Below, one piece after another: positions 24,412 through 35,242 of a stretch of 64,000 nucleotides of DNA (positions are counted from its first letter, which is position 1; every line of letters starts with the position of its first letter). This DNA is from Lichenostomus cassidix (taxonomy: Eukaryota > Chordata > Aves > Passeriformes > Meliphagidae): positions 47,250,359 through 47,314,358 of the forward strand of contig CM039179.1 in NCBI GenBank assembly GCA_008360975.2, written 5' to 3'. A program made the position numbers and the translations under genes. The notes beneath the pieces are model-generated. The model was not told the origin of the DNA. It ran no database searches and saw nothing but the letters and a program-made list of their open reading frames with translations.

Positions 24412-27400
24412 TAAAGCAAGATCCTTGCAAAAATTTGATTTGGAGCACAGTTAAGTGAATGTTTAAACTAGAACAGAGGAGATGGCAAGGCAACTTCTGT
24501 CATAGGTGATAGGGAAGAACTGGGTCTGTGCTAACCACCTAGCATATGTCAGCTACTGAAATCTTTGAATCTCATTTTCAGTGACAATGTTACCAAGCAC
24601 TATAACTATCTATAGATTTGTATAATATACAGCTTTATAGAAAGACCATGTGCACTGCCATCAGGTGCTCAAAATTAATCCACATCTTAGTTCACAGGGT
24701 GTCGTTTTTCCAATCCATGACCTCATGCTAGGAGGGAAAATACAGAAGAAAAAACAGAGAACAGTAATTTCCACATATTACTAGGGATGATCAGGACTCT
24801 CATAAGCCTTTCACTAAAATTCATGTGCTAATTTTGGTTCTGGTAGTCTTCCTGCAACCCTTTCTTGAATGGAGATAAAATTTCAACAAGAAGTCAAAAT
24901 TGTTCTAAAAGGGCTAAAAATACACTATATTTTCTCTAGACTGCAGCATAACCTGATTTCTCTTTCAGAAAATTAATATCAGGAATTCTAAAGCTTTATT
25001 TGTAAAAGGAAATAATTTTGCTTCTATTTTAAGTGTAAAAGTGATAAACATTTATTTATTATTGGGCATATCTGTTTATAGACTGAAGTGGAATTTTAGA
25101 GTGTATTTGATGGTCTTACCAATAATAAATGTGCTGACAGAATATTGTCTTTGTATCTGCACCAGAAAAAAACCTGCTGATCTGTCCATTAGAATGAAGA
25201 ATTAGAGTCTGGTCTGGGAAGTCTAGTAAACTAAAAAAATACATCTGAGTCCCAGAAATAACTAGCTTGGGATCTGAATCCTCTGTTTCCCCCTTTTTCA
25301 CCTTCTTTGCTTAAATGCTGCCTAAGAAAACTCCAAGATCCTCAGCTGGCTGTTGCCAACTTGGTAGCAGGAGAGATCAGTTCTCACTGCCCTCAGTGGT
25401 ACATATAAAGCTTATTCTGACTTTAAATCATGCTATGTATGTACAGATATACACATAAATTGCTCAGTGAGCAGTGGGATGAACTAGCTGTTTTTCCTCA
25501 TGTATTTCCACTCCACATGTCCCTCCACAGTCCCATGAAACCCACAGCTCTTTGGTCAGCAAAGCAGGAGGATGTGTTGTCCTGAAGCCAGCAGTGTGTG
25601 CAAATTGGTCACCTGAAATCCCTTCAAATATTACAGAGACAGATTACAATGGCTTTTCTTTTGGTAGCAGTCCCTTATTTGGGTCTCTCTTGCCTTTCCA
25701 GCCATCACTTTCTGTAAAATGTGTAGGAAGGTTGGGGTTCTGGGTCCTCTGGCTTGTTAGTTTTGGTTGTCACATAGCAACCAGTTCAAAAACTATCACA
25801 GAGGAGGAATGAGCAAGACATATGGACGTGCCCTTCACCATGTGATGGCCTAAGCCTCATTCCTCTCAGAAACTAAACTAAACTCATGCACATATGTGTA
25901 TATATTTAAGTTAGGGAAAATACTGACTCAGTTATCTCATTTTAAATACACAGATTATAAAAACTGCTGAAGAACAGTTCAAACAGAAAAGCAGGGGATT
26001 TTATGTGATACTTTTTTAGCCATCTCACAATTTAAACAAAGCAGTCATGGCACTTCTCATTTCAGTTACATCAAAGTGTAGCACATGCAAAGCATAGATT
26101 CGTCAGTTCAAGATCCTAAGTCAAGGTAACAGTAACCTGCTGAAGGGAGTCTTATGCTTGCTTCCCAGTTTTACTCCATGTCTTTAAAGTGTGGCTACAA
26201 CAGGCTCAAATCAGCATGGGAAGTCTGAAGTGTATTTTTGAACTCTATCAAATTATGTGAAACAATAAACTTGGAAAAGCAGTAATACCATTAAAAAATC
26301 AGTTTCAGGTACCTTGTCATCCAAGGAGTTGAAGGTAGCAATGAATCTAAGAAGGATTTTGCTTTTTGACAACTCTAGAAAAATAACCATAGATTTTTAT
26401 AGAAAACATAAAACAGTATGATGAACTATTTTTCTTTATGTGTTCTTGGACCAACTCTTGCATTTCTGTAACAAAAAATCCTTTAAAAGCAAACAGAAGC
26501 TTTTGTAAAGGTACAGCAGGAAAGCTTTTGTCCACAGCCTGTCTTTTAGGCAAAGGCTGATGCACTAGTAATAGCTACATTCAAAACTTTGCAGTAGAAC
26601 AGTCTTTAGATCTCTATAAAAGATACTCTAAAGAGAGGCAGAAAGCCCCAAAGCTGCAGAATACCTGCTAGTCAGCAAGCCTTGGCTCCCGTCTCTCCCG
26701 CTCAAGTGTCTCAGTGTTATGTAACAGGAGAAGGGAATGTTCCTGTCTTTTGGCAAAGGACACTGAACCCAGCAATTTGTCTTGATGGGACTGAGCAGAC
26801 GCATGAAACCAAGTGAGTTATTGCAGCCTGCGGTTTCAGGAACTGGTTTAAAGATAGCCTCCAAATTATCAAAATTTACATAAAGAAAGACATCTGACTA
26901 TGGCCATGAAATACTTCTACCAAGTTTGGAAAGCAAATCTCAAGCAATGAATGGTCTATGTCATAAATGAATTTTTTGGCTGCATGAACAGGCCAGCAAA
27001 AAAAGAACATTGAATAAGCAAAGGTTTTAATATTCTGACAATTATAAACAGTCCTTTGTTTTTTCTTTTTCTCTTACTATGCACAAGGGTGTTGGTTGGG
27101 GAAGCCATATATTCATAAACATCTGGTGTTCAGCTTGTTATAATCAATAAGTCTTTTTATTTTATTTTTCCAACACTGCAGAAAAAAATAAAAGTATTGG
27201 ACTGCCTAATTAAAGAACGAAAGCCTCTTCCTTCTGGAGACAAGACAGAGGGATGTGGCTCACAGTCTATTATTTGCAAGATTTGTCTTAAAGGAGGTTT
27301 TCCTCGTGGTTGGAAAAAACCATTTTCTTGTGGTTTTAATATCTTGTGGTAAAAACTGTTGGACAGATCATCTCCAGAGAAATTATTTACGCACAGAACA

Positions 27401-30400
27401 GAGAATGGCATTGCTGATTACCTGTTTTAAAGCATTTACACTTAGTTGTCCTGATTTAGAGGGACAATATATAGTGGGAAAATGATACTTCAGCTTTTAT
27501 TCCCTACAATTATAAATGTAGTAATAACACAAGCATACATAGTAATATAAACATAAACATACATAAAAGCTAATTAAGTGTACATAGCAATAACACTTTC
27601 ACATAACTGCAATGCTTCCTAGCTCCCATCATTTACAATAAGGCATTACAGCTTCCTCAAATGATTTATACCCTGCTAGAGCTAACCTCATTCAGCAGCT
27701 AAAGTCACCCCCTTCGGTAGTGATGGTATCTTTTTGCACCTTAAAACTAGAGGGGGCACACGTGCAAAAGCATTTTTCAGCCTACCATCCCTGCAGAGGA
27801 CAGAGAAGTTATTGTCTGCAGGATCTTTGAAAATCTGTTTCTGCAAGTTTAGCTAGTGACACTGACTCTTATGTGCAGCCTTACCTGTAGCTCTAGTGTC
27901 GCTCATGCGGACAGGGGACATGCAACTGCTTAGCACCTAACTCATCCCAACTCTCCCTTCACGCACAAAACTTTGGACTCTGAGAAATGCATAAATAAAC
28001 ACCAGAATTAAATAACTTATCAGCCACACCTCCTTCAAAAGGTGTCAGTAAGAGGTGTCATGTGTATGTGAGTGTTTACACTTCCACATTGACCTAACTG
28101 CATGCTTACCATTAATATGTTACACCTACAGGCGACCTGAACCTCTCGTAGGCACCAGAGGGAACCTAATGGGAGACACCTGGGCGTCTCATGTGACAAC
28201 AGACACTCACTCTTAGGTAATTGAATCCTGTTCTAGCTCTTCACTTTCCCACTGACAGGAAAAGAAGCTTAGTTCTCTAGTTTACATGAAGACTTTTAAT
28301 TAGGTACCCAAAATTATGTGTCTTAATCTGAGGGTGAACTCCAGTCAGCCAGGGTGATTTCAGACCTCACTGGACTTCACTGAGCAATTTTGGTGACTTG
28401 GAGCTTGTCTCTGTCAGTGACTGAGTGAATTTAGAAACAGTTAGTAATGATAGGAATTATAGATGCAAAATGGTCAGGTTTTTGCATTTGTGTAAATAGG
28501 ATGTAGCACACATTTTCACATGCAAAATAAAGCTTTAAAACTCAAAAAATGTCTTTGAGTGCTTTCATCTCTCTTTAAAAGCCTTTTTTCCCCCCAAGGT
28601 TCATCTCTCATAAACATATTAAAACACCACAAGCAAACAAATAAGATAACTCACTGATGAAATGACTCGCCACATAAGCGCCCTCACTCTTCAGGAAACT
28701 TCGTCATGATTTTGCCGTGCCTACACATTAATGAAAAAATCTTGTGTTTTGTAAATAAGCTCTGCAAAGTCTGGTGGAAAAGTGCTTTCTTCCTTGTTTC
28801 ATCAATAAAGTTACTATGTGACTTTTAAAAAATTCCACTGCACTAGGAAAATTTCTGTTTCCTTTTATGTCCAGATTTAGCAAGTTTTTCAAAGCCCTTC
28901 TTATTAAGAAAAGTTGTGGCTGGAAACATGGATAAGTAGCTACAACGATTCCAGAGGCTATAAATATTCAGGTTATGATATTCAAGAAATTATCCTCTCT
29001 GAGGTGGGCTTTATTGTCTCCTAGGGCCCACCTGCAGCTAGGTAAGGGCCTCCCAAAGTGAAGTGGATGGCCCTAAATGATCATAGGTGGTTTTTAAAAA
29101 ATAAACATAAAATTAGTTTCACACCTACTTAGACAGTTTAGAATTTTAATGTGCAAAGTCTGCCAGGGCTTTGCAGTGAAATAAGGCCATGCATTCAAGC
29201 TCCCTGAAGCCAATCAGAAAGCCAGGCTGAGTACTACCCATTTTGCAATTAGGAATCACTGCTCCATTCTAGAGCACATCATTAACGAACAAACTGTTAT
29301 TTTGATCATATTTTAACATTTGGACACTCAAAAAAAAACCCCCAACAATGTTTGAAAAAGAATGTTCTAGCCTCGAAAGCACCAAGAGATGATATCTGTT
29401 TCATGTGGCTACACGCAATCTAGCACGTAGCAGGCATTTCCAAATTTTTCTGAACGTGCGCCCCCACCACCCCTCCTCCTTCCTGCAGAGAGGCTCCCTC
29501 TAGGCATGTTTTGATACATTTATAGTTTGACTTGTGACTTCTGGATGTCTGGTAGCCCTGGCACAGGTCAAAAGCCTTATACCTGGAGTTGCCAGCCATG
29601 TGACAGCTCAGTCCCATCTCCTCTGAGGTGTCCTGTCTGGCCACCCACCTTCCCCTGGCATTTCCAGGGAGCAGCGGCTGACAGACAGCCCGAGCACTGC
29701 CCCTTGCACTGCACGTGCAGCCCAACCAGCATGTCCTGCATTTATCTTGGATTTATTCCACATCTGCCAGACACCCCTTATACACATCTCTGACTTGGAA
29801 AAGCTCTAGGTATGACTGAGCTTTAGTCAAAGCAGTCACGGGCTGTAGAGGAGGCATGGATAGAGGTATGTTTCACTGGTTTATATCAGCTTTTCTTTAT
29901 GTCATTCAACACTGGACAGTGTTTTTTCTTACTGGAGCTCTGGTATTCTGAGTGATTTACCCCTACCACCTCTATTTCACTTTTGAAGGATCCTGACAAG
30001 GCAGCCTCGGACTGTGCAGTTTTCCTGTGTTGCCTGTGTATCCTAAGGATTGATCAGCCTTCACTGTGGTTGGCATTTGTTTACATTTGTACGAAAGAAC
30101 ATTTATGAATCCTAAAAAAGTCTTTCCAATTAACTTTGCATTGTTTTAATTTGTATTTCTCATTTGCTTACAGTGACTTTTAAGTCCCAAACAATATGAA
30201 TTTAAGATCGCAGGATAACTCTGTCGTTGCTTTTAGGAGCGCATTTGGTATTAATGGGTTTCAGTCCCACAAAGTTGCTGCCCAGTACCACTTTATTCAT
30301 TTCCTTATAATTAAAGTCATTGAAGGATTACAGTGCCCAAAGTGCACCTGCAGGTGAATCCAGTTAACTTAGTCAGTGAAGGACAGGTGTCTTAGGAGGA

Positions 30401-30661
30401 CTACACCACAGCCAGCATATTATTCACACAGGGAAACAATTTAGGAAATAATATATAATAATTTAGGGGGAAAAAATTAAAATTCTTAAACTGCCAGACA
30501 ATCTTGACACTCCCCCATACACTCCCAACTACCACAAGCAAGATATTTGATAAGCACTAATTAGCTCTCTGGCTTTCTTTAGAAAAGCAGCAACAGGTTC
30601 TCTGTGACATCAGACATGTGAGCCATCCTGAGCAGACACAGCTCGGGGATCAGCCCACCGC

Positions 30662-30745
30662 TATTGTGATAATAGCTGCAAGTTCCCCACACCTCTTTCT
30701 TAATATTGTGATAATAGCTGCAAGTTCCCCACACCCCTTTCTTAA
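30662..30745 (+). repeat. 42-bp direct repeat in LTR U3
   Basis: Two abutting 42-bp copies (30662-30703 and 30704-30745) differ at one position, T against C in the CACCTC/CACCCC segment. Each carries TTGTGATAATAGCTGCAAG. Duplicated modules upstream of the TATA box are typical of retroviral LTR enhancers. Confidence 0.95.
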
Positions 30746-30909
30746 TGACTATACTTGTCACCTATTGTCCTGCCTTCCCCACCCCACGTGGCCCTGGCCA
30801 CTCCCTCGGGTTTCTCCTATTGGTTCTGTACCCTAACTCTGCCCCTGTACCTCCCCTGTACCCAGAGGTCACTGGGCCTGTGTGCTGTCCCTGCCCCTCT
30901 CTGTTTCCC

Positions 30910-30916
30910 TATAAAA
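30910..30916 (+). promoter_or_regulatory. LTR TATA box
   Basis: TATAAAA preceded by CCC and followed by CCCC, placed about 140 bases before the poly(A) signal, as expected for a U3 promoter. Transcription would start near 30940. Confidence 0.65.
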
Positions 30917-30943
30917 CCCCTTACCCTCCGCCATCTTGCTGTC

Positions 30944-30977
30944 TATGCTCCACGTGTGTTTATGCTCCACATGTGGC
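30944..30977 (+). repeat. 17-bp tandem duplication with E-box-like cores
   Basis: TATGCTCCACGTGTGTT is followed directly by a diverged copy beginning TATGCTCCACATGTGG. The first has the E-box CACGTG, the second CACATGTG. The pair lies at or just downstream of the expected start site of the LTR. Confidence 0.85.
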
Positions 30978-31049
30978 TGTGCATGTGAGGCCTTCGCCCT
31001 CGAGGCATCTCTGCCTCGGGGAGGTCGTTGGCCTCTGCTGCACCATGCG

Positions 31050-31055
31050 AATAAA
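31050..31055 (+). terminator. LTR poly(A) signal AATAAA
   Basis: AATAAA about 140 bases downstream of the LTR TATA box. Together they would define an R region of about 130 bases. A 7-bp stem hairpin at 31001-31018 (CGAGGCA, loop TCTC, TGCCTCG) lies shortly upstream. Confidence 0.6.
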
Positions 31056-31254
31056 CATCTTCCATGGACACAACGCATAGACCCTCCTCGCCTCCTTTAT
31101 CATCGCCGGTTGTGGAAGCAGACGAACCAGAGCTAGCCTTATGGCTCCCTGGACGGTGAGAGCGCAGTGTCCAGCCCTGGGACAGAGGGTTTGGAGCACT
31201 GAGGCGCTGAACTGGGCTGGGTAGAGATGCTCTCGGGTAAGGTCTGCTGTAACA

Positions 31255-33689
31255 TCCTGTAAACCGCAGCACACCACCTCGAGAGCCCTGGCTGCAGGGA
31301 TATGGCTATTTTGCATCAGCTGGAACAAATGCCTTTTGCAGTGTAGACACAGCCTCTGAGGACAAAGGTGTCCCTGAAACATTTCCTCTCTTTGTTCCTT
31401 ATCCGATCCCAGCTTCTTGGAGCCTCTGAGCTAGAATTATTTCCAGTTTTTCCTTTACTAAGCTTCTGCTAATGATAACAGTAACACCACTTTTATATAA
31501 TAGCCTATATCCAGGTCTAGGGTGGCTAATTTAAGCATCCAGCTCTAGGGTACCTGGTGAGTATCCCCATAAATGAGCAACACAGTCCTGCTAAATGATG
31601 TAACATGCTTTCCCCTTCTCTCAGTGAAGAGGCACGTTTGTCTAGAAGACAAACCAAGCACCCTAAGTATGTATTTCTCTATACAGACTGAACAAAGAGT
31701 CACTGTAAATACTGTGTGACTCCTTCCCTGCTGAAACCCAGGTCATCTCCCTTTCTTCCAAGAAGAGGACCCACATTCTGAAAGATGGGTATTTTTACAC
31801 AGCAATAGAATTGTTAGAACATGTGCAGCATCAAGTCTCTGCTCATGATAAAACATTTGTGAAAACATTCCCTACTTCATGATAATGATCCAGCTATAAA
31901 GAGAAGGTTTAAATAGAACAGATTAAAGTGCTAGTTGTCCTTTCTAGCTTGCCTACACTGGCAATCACACCATTGTAATTTCTGCAGGGGATAGAACAGC
32001 ATTAGCACTGTAAAGGAAATGTAAAATTACTTCAGAAGCTATGATTTTAATTACAGTCAGTGGAATGGGGAAGAGGGCAGAGTAGGAAATAAAAATACAA
32101 AGGGAGTATAAATAGCATTGCCTCTTAGGACAGTACTATTTATCTTACTCTAAGTATAAAGTTGCTTTATTTTCTTAACTTCCTGCTTTGGAAAGCAGCC
32201 ACTAAATTAAAAGGAAATGTGGTTTTGTAATGCAAGGAAGATTTTTTTCTCTAAATTATAAAACTGGTGGACCCAAAGGAATGACTAATTTAAAAAGCAA
32301 GTTGGACAAAGATTTAGCTGATTCTAAATTATTTTAAAGAAAAGGAAATAAAAAAAGGAAGGAATTTCTTTCCAAATAAAAAAGAATTCAAATTAATAGT
32401 GATTATTAGGAACAGTTTCCCTTTCTCATATATTAATTTTTCAACTGGTTTTGTCTTTTCCACATTCATCAGCAAAGTTGCTACTTAGGCAAATAGCACT
32501 GAAACTGATGTCTACTCATAGCATTAAGGGCTACTCATTTTCAGTAAGGATATCATAATTCCCTAAAAATCTAGCTAGAAAAAGAAGCAAAGAAGAAAAC
32601 AGATTTCGAAATCAATTCCTTAACGAAAACATACAAACCTGCAATAAATTAATAAGTGTATTACAGGATTGTTTAAATGCCTGGGCCCTGTTGTGGCTGT
32701 AGTCACAAGTGGGGTCCTTCCATGCCAGAAGCAAATTCCCCATCGGCCCCAGGCTGTGTTTCTCAGCACCAAGTGGACATGTTTGGTACCTCAGGGCACC
32801 TCAAATACCTCCAAATGCCTTTGTTTAAAACCAGACCTCCCCCACACAGTCATCATTCCCCAACCTTATTTTTGAGAGCACTACCTAAATTCTTCCTTGA
32901 AACCCAGTACTTGTACTTTGGGCCCATTCAGCACACAATATTGTAGGGTTACGATAGCACAGGTAACCGCTGTGTCTCTGCTGATAAATCAAAAGCCTTT
33001 TGACACAAAGTGGTCCGGGCCCCCCTGAGGAAATTTGTCCTGGAGACAGATAGTTGGAGCAGTCCAAAATGCAGTCAAAGAGGTAGTCCTTAAGCAGGGT
33101 GGATCATCACAGGTCCTTCACTCAAAGCCCCTCCCTAACCTCTCCACTGGAGCAGTGTGAGCACACACACACACACACACATGCACATACACGAGACCCA
33201 AAGACTTCAAACCTTGATGAAGTCCTACTGCACTACTGGGTTGTGGCATCTCCATAATAAAATTCTGGTCTGTCATTATGGTGAAATTCTAACGCTGTTT
33301 GATCCACAGAGCACTAAAATCCAATTGTCATGTAGGAAGGGATTTTTTTGCTCTGAAAGGCAGAGCAATGTGTTGTTTTAGGGTAGACATTATGCAGACT
33401 TCTGGGAAGAGAAAGAAGGAAATAACATCTTGCCTCGTCTACCACTGTAGTCAGTGGAGAAGGACAATTCTGCTGAAGGGCTGTCCAGCCCTGCCAATCC
33501 TCCGTGGTGTAGTACATACTGGACACACACCTCAAGATGCCTGTCTCTCACCAATCTCCTGATCAGTAACTGTAAACCAGAGACCTGACTTTTGGACGAA
33601 TAAAACAGGTGCAAGGGTTCCAACACATGACTAAACTTGTCTATTGATGAAATTGCCTGAAATGTTTAGATCAGATGAGACTGACAGAA
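31255..33689. other. Gene-free unique sequence between two LTR segments
   Basis: No gag, pol or env similarity was seen, so the two LTR-like segments do not appear to be the ends of one provirus. Contents are AT-rich unique DNA, a (CA)n tract at 33162-33192 and no recognised gene. Confidence 0.55.
33162..33192 (+). repeat. (CA)n microsatellite
   Basis: About ten CA units followed by an imperfect ATGCACATACAC tail. Confidence 0.9.
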
Positions 33690-34399
33690 GCAAACATTCC
33701 TGTGGATCTGGGCCTTTGTGGAGCTGCACTGGGTGCAGGTGCCCAGGCACTGGCAGCAGCAGCCACCAGCTGAGCCCTGTAGCCAAGTGGTGGCACCTCA
33801 TGGAAAACATTTTTAAGAATGGGGGGGAAAAACACAGAACACCAGAGAGAGGAGAAGGAAATGAAAAGAGTGAGAAACAACTGAGGAAATCCCAAGGTTA
33901 GATGAGGGGAGGACATCCCCCAGAGATTTCCCTGCAGTTAGCTCCGCAAGGAGACCGTGGCATGGCAGGTATTTCCCTGCAACACACTTGAACAGGCTCC
34001 TGAAAGGAACTGCAGCCTTTTGGAAAGACCCATGCTGGATGAAGGGAAAAGTCTGAGGAGTAAAGAATGGCAGGAAGGAGCTGTCCCCAATCCCCTTGTA
34101 AAACTCTTGGAAAGGAAGGTAGTAGACCTGGGAATGAAGGGGTGAAGTTGAACCTGAGAGGAGGGGGAAGGTGTATTAGTTTCAGTCTTTCTCACCATTC
34201 TATTCTTTCAAACTGGCAATAAATAAAATTTATTTTCTCCATGTTGAGTCTGTTTTGCACATAAAAGTAACTGGTGAGTGACGTCCCTGCCCTTATCTGA
34301 GACCATGAGCTTCTCCACCCTATTTTCTCCCCTCAGTCCTGTTGAGGAGGGGGAGTGAGAGAGAGGCTGGGTGGGTCTCTGGTAGGTCAGCCCACCACA
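33690..34399 (+). mobile_element. Avian ERVL-type retroelement, 3' segment and LTR end
   Basis: The segment follows a sequence class I recognise from bird genomes as the 3' part of ERVL-like elements. It has a purine-rich stretch with GAAAAGAGTGAGAAACA near 33865, a GACCCATGCTGGA module near 34026, the TTGAACCTGAGAGGAGGGGG segment near 34148, then CTGGCAATAAATAAAATT. After that come TGTTGAGTCTGTTTTGC, GGTGAGTGACGTCCCTG, a TTTTCTCCCCTCAG segment and the closing GTCAGCCCACCACA at 34399. Poly(A) signals AATAAA lie at 34218-34223 and 34222-34227. The order and spacing agree with the family, with many substitutions. The 5' limit is uncertain; older internal sequence may start a little upstream of 33690. 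No intact gene is present. Naming it ERVL rests on memory, not on a database search. Confidence 0.75.
34218..34227 (+). terminator. Overlapping poly(A) signals of the ERVL-type element
   Basis: Two overlapping AATAAA hexamers just before the TTTATTTTCTCC segment that begins the terminal part of the LTR. Confidence 0.55.
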
Positions 34400-35195
34400 G
34401 GAAGTTAATGTTCATGTCTGTCATAAAACAGAACTAACTCAGAGTCCTTCAAATTTGCACTGATCTAGCAGCAGAAAACAAATGTAAAACCCCCTGTAAG
34501 AACATAGATGAAATTTGCATGTGCTGTGCTGATTATAAACTGATGGGATACAGTGCCAGGAGGTGAAGCAATTGAGAGTTGCATCAGTCTGCACCAAAAC
34601 ACTGGCCCAAAACATTAAGTACTTCTTTTTAACACTGAAAATTTTCTGTAGCTTTAGGAAGAGAACATTATAACCTACTTTCCTCAATATGCTGTAGCTC
34701 ATCCTCATTTTTATTAGGCCCATTCATGATTGCAAGATAAATAGAAGTGCCATAAATAGAACCATGTTGGCATAAACATAATTTCTGTACTTGGCACTTG
34801 ACTTAGGTAAACAACCATGCACTTCCAGTGAGCCTTAAGTTTGGAGCCTCATCACTGCACACTGTCAATGGAGTCTTCTACAGTCAGGCAATTTAAATCT
34901 GAGGCAGAACTGAATTGACCACTGGGGTTGTCTGCTTTCCTTCACTGATTACAGAATGAGCTTTGCACAAGATCGCTCCGCTGGCTCTCAGGGTGAGAAG
35001 TCAGGTCAGGATTTCAGCTGCAATGTGCCCTTGGGGCACACCCAGGGCCTCATAGGCAAAGCAGATTCCCAGAACACCACCACTCCGCACAGCAGCAGAG
35101 CTGGCTGGCTCTCACATTGTTGACATGGAGAGTGGTGAACCACAGCTCTCCAGCTGACAGCAGAAGCTGGGAGCTGCAGGAGCAGTGCCCCTGGT

Positions 35196-35242
35196 GTGGG
35201 CAGTTCTCCTGGAGTGGGCAGTTCTCCTGGAGTGGGCAGTTT
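35196..35242 (+). repeat. 18-bp minisatellite, 2.6 copies
   Basis: Two perfect copies of GTGGGCAGTTCTCCTGGA (35196-35213 and 35214-35231), then a partial third copy diverging after GTGGGCAGTT. On the minus strand it encodes a short repeated peptide, but no gene is evident. Confidence 0.9.

Larger units (their letters stand above)
20546..30602. other. Gene-free unique sequence
   Basis: No gene recognised. It contains a 12-bp palindrome with a CACGTG core at 21225-21236, a partial tandem duplication at 24066-24136, a TA/TG microsatellite at 24340-24411, a possible very old repeat around 27930-28400, a candidate constrained block at 28640-28850 and a second CACGTG palindrome at 29709-29720. The part around 29440-29790 is locally richer in GC but shows no domain I can name. 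Confidence 0.55.
30603..31254 (+). mobile_element. Probable solo LTR of an avian endogenous retrovirus
   Basis: About 650 bases with LTR organisation on the plus strand. The start is TGTGAC and the proposed end is GTAACA. In order it has a U3 with a 42-bp direct repeat (30662-30745), a TATA box TATAAAA at 30910-30916, a duplicated 17-bp E-box module (30944-30977), a hairpin (31001-31018), a poly(A) signal AATAAA at 31050-31055, then a U5-like tail. The GC content and promoter layout contrast with the AT-rich flanks. It resembles LTRs I know from avian, probably ERVK-like, proviruses, but the class is from memory. No gag, pol or env homology and no primer-binding site follow, so a solo LTR is likely. 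I found no exact target-site duplication; both ends are provisional. Confidence 0.7.

Noticed and set aside
27745..27765. CTCF-like CTAGAGGGGGCAC
   Set aside because: The G run is too long for the CTCF core spacing; the other half of the motif is absent. CACCAGAGGGAA at 28154 also fails at the GCGC end.
30960..31382. 140-codon minus-strand open frame over the LTR
   Set aside because: It runs antisense through the LTR core and past its end into unique flank; the low stop density is explained by locally high GC. No protein similarity seen.
33690..33901. Plus-strand open frame at the start of the ERVL-like segment
   Set aside because: Purine-rich LTR-associated sequence with few stops; it does not read as gag, pol or env.
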